Below, one piece after another: positions 14,596 to 19,163 of a DNA stretch of 19,163 bases; positions within the stretch are counted from its first letter, which is position 1, and the number at the start of each line of letters is the position of its first letter. A program made the position numbers and the translations under genes. Source of the DNA: Bacillota bacterium (GTDB taxonomy: Bacteria > Bacillota > Clostridia > Lachnospirales > Lachnospiraceae); the NCBI GenBank assembly GCA_023392995.1, contig JAEWMZ010000285.1:1-19163 (forward strand). Direction: 5' to 3'. Under the pieces are notes generated by a model. The model was given only the letters and a program-made list of their open reading frames with translations, was not told where the DNA came from and ran no database searches.

Positions 14596-14761
14596 AATAT
14601 TGATATAGGTAATTGTGAAGCTCATTACTGAGATATTGTATACAAAGCAGCTACTGTTTTGAAGCGGAAGCGAAGCCCGAAGGAAGCGTTGGAGCAAAGA
14701 TATAGTTTCTGCTGGTATACAATTGCATGAACTATATTGTTTCGTAATTGCCTAAAATATT
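14596..14761 (+). promoter_or_regulatory. Long imperfect hairpin in the rnc leader, possible RNase III autoregulation site
   Basis: From outside inward: AATATT (14596-14601) with AATATT (14756-14761); TAGGTAATTGTGAA (14606-14619) with TTCGTAATTGCCTA (14741-14754), 14 consecutive pairs including three G-U; a large internal loop; ATTGTATAC (14635-14643) with GTATACAAT (14715-14723), nine perfect pairs; AGCAG (14646-14650) with CTGCT (14709-14713); TTTTG (14657-14661) with CAAAG (14695-14699). The apical part is purine-rich. The structure ends ten bases before the rnc Shine-Dalgarno sequence. The pairing is seen in the sequence; the autoregulatory role is inference by analogy with the E. coli rnc leader. 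Confidence 0.6.
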
Positions 14762-14791
14762 GATACTTTGAAAGGAGGGGTCCGCTGGTTT

Positions 14792-15502
14792 ATGAAGGGA
14801 CGTAAAAGAAATGAAGAAAAATTAATTTTGCTCGAGGAAAAAATAAAATATCATTTTTCTGATCCATCCATCTTGTTGCATGCTTTAACCCACAGCTCTT
14901 ATGCGAATGAAATGAGACTTGATAAGGAAAAGAATAATGAGCGTCTGGAGTTTTTGGGAGACGCTGTACTTGAGCTGGTTACCAGTGAATATGTCTATAA
15001 GGAATATTTTGAGCTGTCGGAAGGCGATTTAACAAAGCTACGCGCCAGCATTGTATGTGAACAGACCTTATCAACCTGTGCAAGAGATTTGAATATCGGA
15101 CAGTTTTTATTATTGGGAAAAGGGGAGGATATTTCCGGAGGAAGAAATCGCAATTCCATTCTTTCTGATGCTTTGGAATCTGTGATAGGAGCAATCTATT
15201 TGGACGGTGGTTTTACTAATGCAAAAGAGTTTATTAGGAGCTTTATTTTAGCTGATCTAAAGGGTAAAAATCTCTTTTTCGATAGCAAGACTATCTTACA
15301 GGAAATAATTCAGAATGACAGTAGTAAAGAAAAGCTTCGTTACAAGTTAGTTTCAGAGGAAGGGCCGGATCATAATAAGACCTTTACGGTTGCTGTTTGC
15401 ATCGGAAATGATGAGATTGGCTATGGAACAGGCAGAACCAAAAAAGCTGCTGAGCAGGAAGCTGCAAACCAGGCAATTCTGCTGCTGCAAAAGAAGGAAT
15501 AA
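14792..15502 (+). CDS. rnc: Ribonuclease III
   Basis: RNase III cuts double-stranded RNA, including the rRNA precursor. The signature ERLEFLGDAVL is at residues 50-60. The acidic catalytic residues match those of E. coli (Glu50, Glu53, Asp57, Asp126, Glu129). The C-terminal double-stranded-RNA-binding domain (about 163-234) ends with the typical GRTKKAAEQEAANQAILLL. Length is 236 residues. The ATG at 14792 lies 13 bases after GGAGG (14774-14778), a longer spacing than usual; the in-frame TTG at 14768 would have the site inside the coding sequence and is rejected. smc follows after 99 bases, the common rnc-smc order. Confidence 0.95.
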   Translation: MKGRKRNEEKLILLEEKIKYHFSDPSILLHALTHSSYANEMRLDKEKNNERLEFLGDAVLELVTSEYVYKEYFELSEGDLTKLRASIVCEQTLSTCARDLNIGQFLLLGKGEDISGGRNRNSILSDALESVIGAIYLDGGFTNAKEFIRSFILADLKGKNLFFDSKTILQEIIQNDSSKEKLRYKLVSEEGPDHNKTFTVAVCIGNDEIGYGTGRTKKAAEQEAANQAILLLQKKE

Positions 15503-15537
15503 GCAGAGGCGGGTTTCATGTTTTAAGCATCGCTGTT

Positions 15538-15572
15538 TAGCAATTATAAACCAAAGGGTTCTATAATTACTA
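15538..15572 (+). promoter_or_regulatory. Hairpin between rnc and smc
   Basis: TAGCAATTATA (15538-15548) pairs with TATAATTACTA (15562-15572) with one C-A mismatch. The loop closes further through AACC (15549-15552) and GGTT (15557-15560) on an AAAG tetraloop, leaving one bulged C. That is about 14 pairs, ending 30 bases before the smc start. There is no T run. It may be a processing or stability element for the rnc-smc transcript. Confidence 0.5.
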
Positions 15573-15601
15573 AATATAAGTTAATGGATGGGAGACTATG
15601 A

Positions 15602-18600
15602 ATGTATCTTAAAAGTATAGAAGTTCACGGTTTTAAATCTTTTGCAAATAAGATAGTATTAGAGTTTCACGATGGAATTACCGGTATCGTAGGCCCTAAC
15701 GGCAGTGGGAAAAGTAATGTGGCAGATGCGGTGCGCTGGGTGCTTGGAGAACAAAGTGCAAAGCAGCTGCGTGGTGCCAGAATGGAGGATATTATCTTCT
15801 CCGGGACAGAAGCACGTAAGCCTTTGGGCTACGCCTATGTTGCTCTTACCATGGATAACTCGGACCACAAGCTGCCAATAGAGTATGACGAGGTTATTGT
15901 TGCCAGAAGAGTCTATCGCTCGGGGGAAAGTGAGTATCTGATTAATGGCAGCTCCTGCCGGTTAAAGGATGTACATGAGCTGTTTATGGATACCGGTGTT
16001 GGAAAAGAAGGTTACTCCATCATTGGACAAGGCCAGATTGATAAAATATTAAGCGGTAAACCGGAGGATCGCAGGGAACTGTTTGACGAGGCAGCCGGAA
16101 TTGTTAAGTTTAAGCGTAGAAAATATTCCGCGGAAAAGAATCTGGAGGAAGAGAAGCAAAATCTTGCTCGTATCACTGATATTTTAAAAGAAATCGAGAA
16201 GCAGCTGGCGCCCCTTGAAAAGCAGTCTGGGGTTGCTAAGGTCTACCTTAAGCTAAAGGAAGAATTAAAAAGCCTGGAAGTGAACCAGTTCTTAAAGGAG
16301 TACGAAAGAATTCGTGTTTCTAAGGAACAGCTGGATGAAAAGCTTTTGATTGCTACTGCGGACTATGAGAAGTCCAAGGTAGAGTATGAGAACACAAAGG
16401 AAGAGTATTTGCGACTGGAACAGGAGCTGGAAACCTGCGATCGAAGCATCGAAGAGGAGCGCGGCACCTTAAGCGGACTAAAGCTGGATAAAGAGAAGGC
16501 GGAGGGTGAGATTAAGGTACTGAAGGAGCAGATCATTTCTGTTCAACAAAACGATGATTATATTAAAACTCGAATCAAGAGCAGTGAGTCTGAGCTGGAG
16601 GCAAAGAAATCAGAGGAAAGCCAGTACATCTCAGAGAAAGCGGTTATCGATGAGAAAATCTCTGGAATGGATGATATTCTTACAAGTGCTTTAAAGGAAC
16701 TGAATCAGATCAAAGAAGCCATTGTAAAATACAGCAAGGAAATCGAAGACTGCAATAATAGCATCTTTGAACATTTAAACATAAACTCTGGTATCAAAAG
16801 TAATATGCAGCGCTATGAGACCATGCTGGAGCAGAACACGATTCGTAAGGCTGACTTAAATCAAAGGATTCTCAAGAATAAAAGTGAAGAATGCCTCTAT
16901 GAGGAAGCGATTCGGGCTTGTGAAGGACAGCTAAAGAATATTTCGGAGTCCATTACTGCCATGAGTTTGGAAAGCACAGGCTTCGAACAGTCCATTCAAG
17001 ATACACAGACTAAGATTGACCGTATTGGAACAGAATACAATGAGGTACATACCCGGTATCTTGGAGAAAAATCCAGGCTGGATTCCTTGATGAATCTGAC
17101 GGAGCGATATGAAGGTTATGGCATCAGCATTAAAAAGGTAATGGAACGTAAGCCTCAGGAGCCTGGTATTATTGGCGTTGTTGCCGATATTATAAAGGTT
17201 GAGAAGGCATATGAAACAGCAATCGAAACAGCGCTTGGCGGTACCATTCAAAATATTGTTACCGAGGATGAGGCAACCGCAAAGAATTTGATTACTTATC
17301 TAAAGCAAAACAAATTCGGACGGGCAACCTTCCTGCCTCTCACCAATATGTCGGCAGGGTCTGGTGTAACAAATGAAAAGGTATTAAAGGAAAACGGTGT
17401 GCTTGGCATCGCCAGTCAATTGGTAGAAACAGACAATAAATTCAATGCATTAATTAACTATTTACTTGGTAGAATTATTGTGGTAGACGACATTGAGCAT
17501 GCGACACTTCTTGCTAAAAAATACAATTACAGCTTACGTATCGTAACCCTGGAAGGAGAACTGTTGTCACCTGGTGGTTCCATCTCCGGTGGCGCCTATA
17601 AAAATGCAAGTAATTTACTTGGACGGCGGCGCGAAATTGAAGAAATGGAAGAGAATGTAGCTTCTCTGTTACAAAAAAGCCAGGAATTGCAAAGCATTCG
17701 AGAAGAAAGCAAAGCGGAAAAGTCCCGGCTGCGCCAAGCCTTGGAAGAAGGAAAGCTTCGTCTGCAGGAGAAGTTTTTGGAGCAAAATACCGCTTTGATG
17801 AATCTGGAACGTGAAAAAACAAAAAAAACCGAATCAGAGGCAATCTATCAGGAATATGTAAAAGAGCTTCAGGAGATTGAGCTTCAGGCAAAGGATTTAA
17901 AGGATAATCTGAATAGGCTGAATGGAGCACTTTCAGATAACGTCCAGGTGAATAAAGAAATAGAATTAAAAATAGAGCAGTTAAACAAGCTGCTGGAGCT
18001 GGAGCGAGCAAAGGAGCAAGAGGCAAACGAAAAATCCGCAGGGCTTAAGCTGGAGCTGTCTGCTCTGGAGCAGAGCAATCAATTTATGCTTGAAAATATC
18101 AGGCGTGTAAAACGAGATACCGAGCGCTTGTATGAAGAGCAGTCAACCTTAAAAAGAGATATTGAAAAAGCTGCTCAGGTTGTATCCGAAAGGCAGAAAG
18201 AGATCGAGTTGACACAGTCTCGAATACAGGAATATCAGCAGCTCATTGATACACTTGAAATTAAGCTGAAGGAACGGCTTGAAGAAAAGGAAAAAATTAA
18301 TATCGGGCATAAGAATTTCTTTAATAAACGGGAAGAATTATCTGGTCTCATCAATGAGCTGGATAAGGAATGCTACCGCTTGAGCGGACAAAAAGAGAAG
18401 CTGTGCGAACAGATTGATCAGCAGATCAATTATATGTGGGAGGAGTACGAGCTTACTTACTCCGGTGCCTTAGAACATCCCATTGATGAAGAACTTAGCT
18501 TACCTCAGGCGAAGAAATTAATCGGGGAAATCAAAGGCAGCATAAAGGAACTCGGAGATGTTAATGTCAATGCTATCGAGGACTTTAAGAATCTGTCAGA

Positions 18601-19162
18601 GCGATATGAATTCCTCCATGTACAGAGAGAGGATTTAATAAAGGCAGAGGAAGCTCTTTTACAAATCATAGAGGAGCTTGATACGGAGATGAGAATACAG
18701 TTTGCCGAGAAGTTCAAGGCGATTAAGGAGCAGTTTGATCTTGTCTTTAAGGAACTCTTTGGCGGTGGTAAAGCGGATCTGGAATTGACGGAAAGTGAAG
18801 ATATACTGGAGGCGGGTATTCGAATTAATGCACAGCCCCCAGGCAAAAAGCTTCAGAACATGATGCAGCTGTCCGGTGGAGAGAAAGCACTGACTGCCAT
18901 ATCCCTCTTATTTGCAATTCAGAACCTAAAGCCCTCGCCCTTCTGTCTGCTGGATGAGATCGAAGCAGCGCTTGATGATTCCAACGTAAATCGATTTGCG
19001 AAGTATTTACATAAACTGACGAAGGATACACAGTTTATTATTATTACCCATCGTCGTGGTACGATGGCTGCTGCGGATATTCTTTATGGTATCACAATGC
19101 AGGAAAAGGGAGTATCTACCCTTGTATCCGTTAATCTCATTGAGAATGAGCTGGATAAATAG
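15602..19162 (+). CDS. smc: Chromosome segregation protein SMC
   Basis: SMC is the large ATPase that, with ScpA and ScpB, organises and separates the chromosome. The N-terminal head has Walker A GPNGSGKSN at 31-39. A coiled coil runs from about 165 to 500. The hinge is at about 520-675 (GIIGVVADII, then LEGELLSPGGSISGG). The returning coiled coil reaches about 1030, and the C-terminal head has the ABC signature LSGGE at 1090-1094 and Walker B FCLLDE at 1114-1119, followed by the ITHRRGTM switch region. The 1186-residue length is normal and the gene is complete, ending one base before the window edge. GGGAG at 15590-15594 lies seven bases before the ATG at 15602; another ATG at 15598 is out of frame. 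ftsY would be expected next. Confidence 0.97.
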   Translation: MYLKSIEVHGFKSFANKIVLEFHDGITGIVGPNGSGKSNVADAVRWVLGEQSAKQLRGARMEDIIFSGTEARKPLGYAYVALTMDNSDHKLPIEYDEVIVARRVYRSGESEYLINGSSCRLKDVHELFMDTGVGKEGYSIIGQGQIDKILSGKPEDRRELFDEAAGIVKFKRRKYSAEKNLEEEKQNLARITDILKEIEKQLAPLEKQSGVAKVYLKLKEELKSLEVNQFLKEYERIRVSKEQLDEKLLIATADYEKSKVEYENTKEEYLRLEQELETCDRSIEEERGTLSGLKLDKEKAEGEIKVLKEQIISVQQNDDYIKTRIKSSESELEAKKSEESQYISEKAVIDEKISGMDDILTSALKELNQIKEAIVKYSKEIEDCNNSIFEHLNINSGIKSNMQRYETMLEQNTIRKADLNQRILKNKSEECLYEEAIRACEGQLKNISESITAMSLESTGFEQSIQDTQTKIDRIGTEYNEVHTRYLGEKSRLDSLMNLTERYEGYGISIKKVMERKPQEPGIIGVVADIIKVEKAYETAIETALGGTIQNIVTEDEATAKNLITYLKQNKFGRATFLPLTNMSAGSGVTNEKVLKENGVLGIASQLVETDNKFNALINYLLGRIIVVDDIEHATLLAKKYNYSLRIVTLEGELLSPGGSISGGAYKNASNLLGRRREIEEMEENVASLLQKSQELQSIREESKAEKSRLRQALEEGKLRLQEKFLEQNTALMNLEREKTKKTESEAIYQEYVKELQEIELQAKDLKDNLNRLNGALSDNVQVNKEIELKIEQLNKLLELERAKEQEANEKSAGLKLELSALEQSNQFMLENIRRVKRDTERLYEEQSTLKRDIEKAAQVVSERQKEIELTQSRIQEYQQLIDTLEIKLKERLEEKEKINIGHKNFFNKREELSGLINELDKECYRLSGQKEKLCEQIDQQINYMWEEYELTYSGALEHPIDEELSLPQAKKLIGEIKGSIKELGDVNVNAIEDFKNLSERYEFLHVQREDLIKAEEALLQIIEELDTEMRIQFAEKFKAIKEQFDLVFKELFGGGKADLELTESEDILEAGIRINAQPPGKKLQNMMQLSGGEKALTAISLLFAIQNLKPSPFCLLDEIEAALDDSNVNRFAKYLHKLTKDTQFIIITHRRGTMAAADILYGITMQEKGVSTLVSVNLIENELDK

Positions 19163-19163
19163 T

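Larger units (their letters stand above)
14373..14791 (+). other. 419-nt non-coding region between acpP and rnc
   Basis: No supported gene. It contains an AT-rich hairpin (14379-14411), a terminator (14444-14482), short GAAAG/CTTTC and GCTCC/GGAGC hairpins between about 14499 and 14555, and a long imperfect hairpin (14596-14761) ending ten bases before the rnc ribosome binding site. Since acpP and rnc are usually close together, a structured gap of this size is notable. A weak TTGACT at 14577-14582 is the best -35 seen, without a convincing -10. Confidence 0.6.

Noticed and set aside
14768..14791. TTG start for rnc at 14768
   Set aside because: The Shine-Dalgarno sequence would lie inside the coding sequence and no site precedes the TTG; the extra residues are not typical of RNase III.
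17514..18026. 170-codon open frame on the minus strand inside smc
   Set aside because: It is fully antisense to the coiled coil and hinge of smc, has no ribosome binding site and its composition (Leu/Pro/Phe-rich) is that of a shadow of Lys/Glu-rich coding sequence.

Overview
The window reads as a chromosomal segment from a low-GC, anaerobic, Gram-positive Clostridia, most likely a Lachnospiraceae member (Lachnoclostridium-like). The grounds are AT-rich intergenic DNA, strong GGAGG-type ribosome binding sites, an IspH enzyme fused to ribosomal protein S1 domains (a clostridial arrangement), a GerMN lipoprotein of the kind found in spore formers, and the order plsX-acpP-rnc-smc. All thirteen genes lie on the + strand. 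No mobile element, tRNA, rRNA or CRISPR array was seen.

Layout. 1-519 is the 3' part of an AraC-type response regulator, followed by a decayed tandem repeat and a terminator. 907-1695 encodes an unrecognised soluble protein of 262 residues. 1827-6413 holds folD, rimO, pgsA and cinA (one-carbon folate metabolism, S12 methylthiolation, phosphatidylglycerol synthesis, NMN deamidase/CinA). 6645-7313 is a GerMN-domain lipoprotein. 7846-12829 holds a BaiN/HI0933-family flavoprotein, cmk, the ispH-rpsA fusion and a lone cheR. 13107-19162 is the lipid/RNA/chromosome block plsX, acpP, rnc and smc, with smc complete and ending one base before the window edge.

The genes are ordinary housekeeping functions; I see no new multi-gene system. 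The unusual material is in non-coding DNA. The strongest case is a long imperfect hairpin (about 14596-14761) that ends just before the ribosome binding site of rnc, where RNase III could cut its own mRNA. Others are a 93-nt near-continuous hairpin before cinA, a good Shine-Dalgarno sequence exactly at the IspH/S1 junction that could give a free S1 protein, a palindrome beside the predicted plsX promoter, and structured leaders before the GerMN lipoprotein, the flavoprotein, ispH-rpsA and smc.

Several likely start codons were placed inside the longest open frame because the ribosome binding site decides them: folD 1827, rimO 2963, cinA 5160, lipoprotein 6645, flavoprotein 7846, plsX 13107, rnc 14792.
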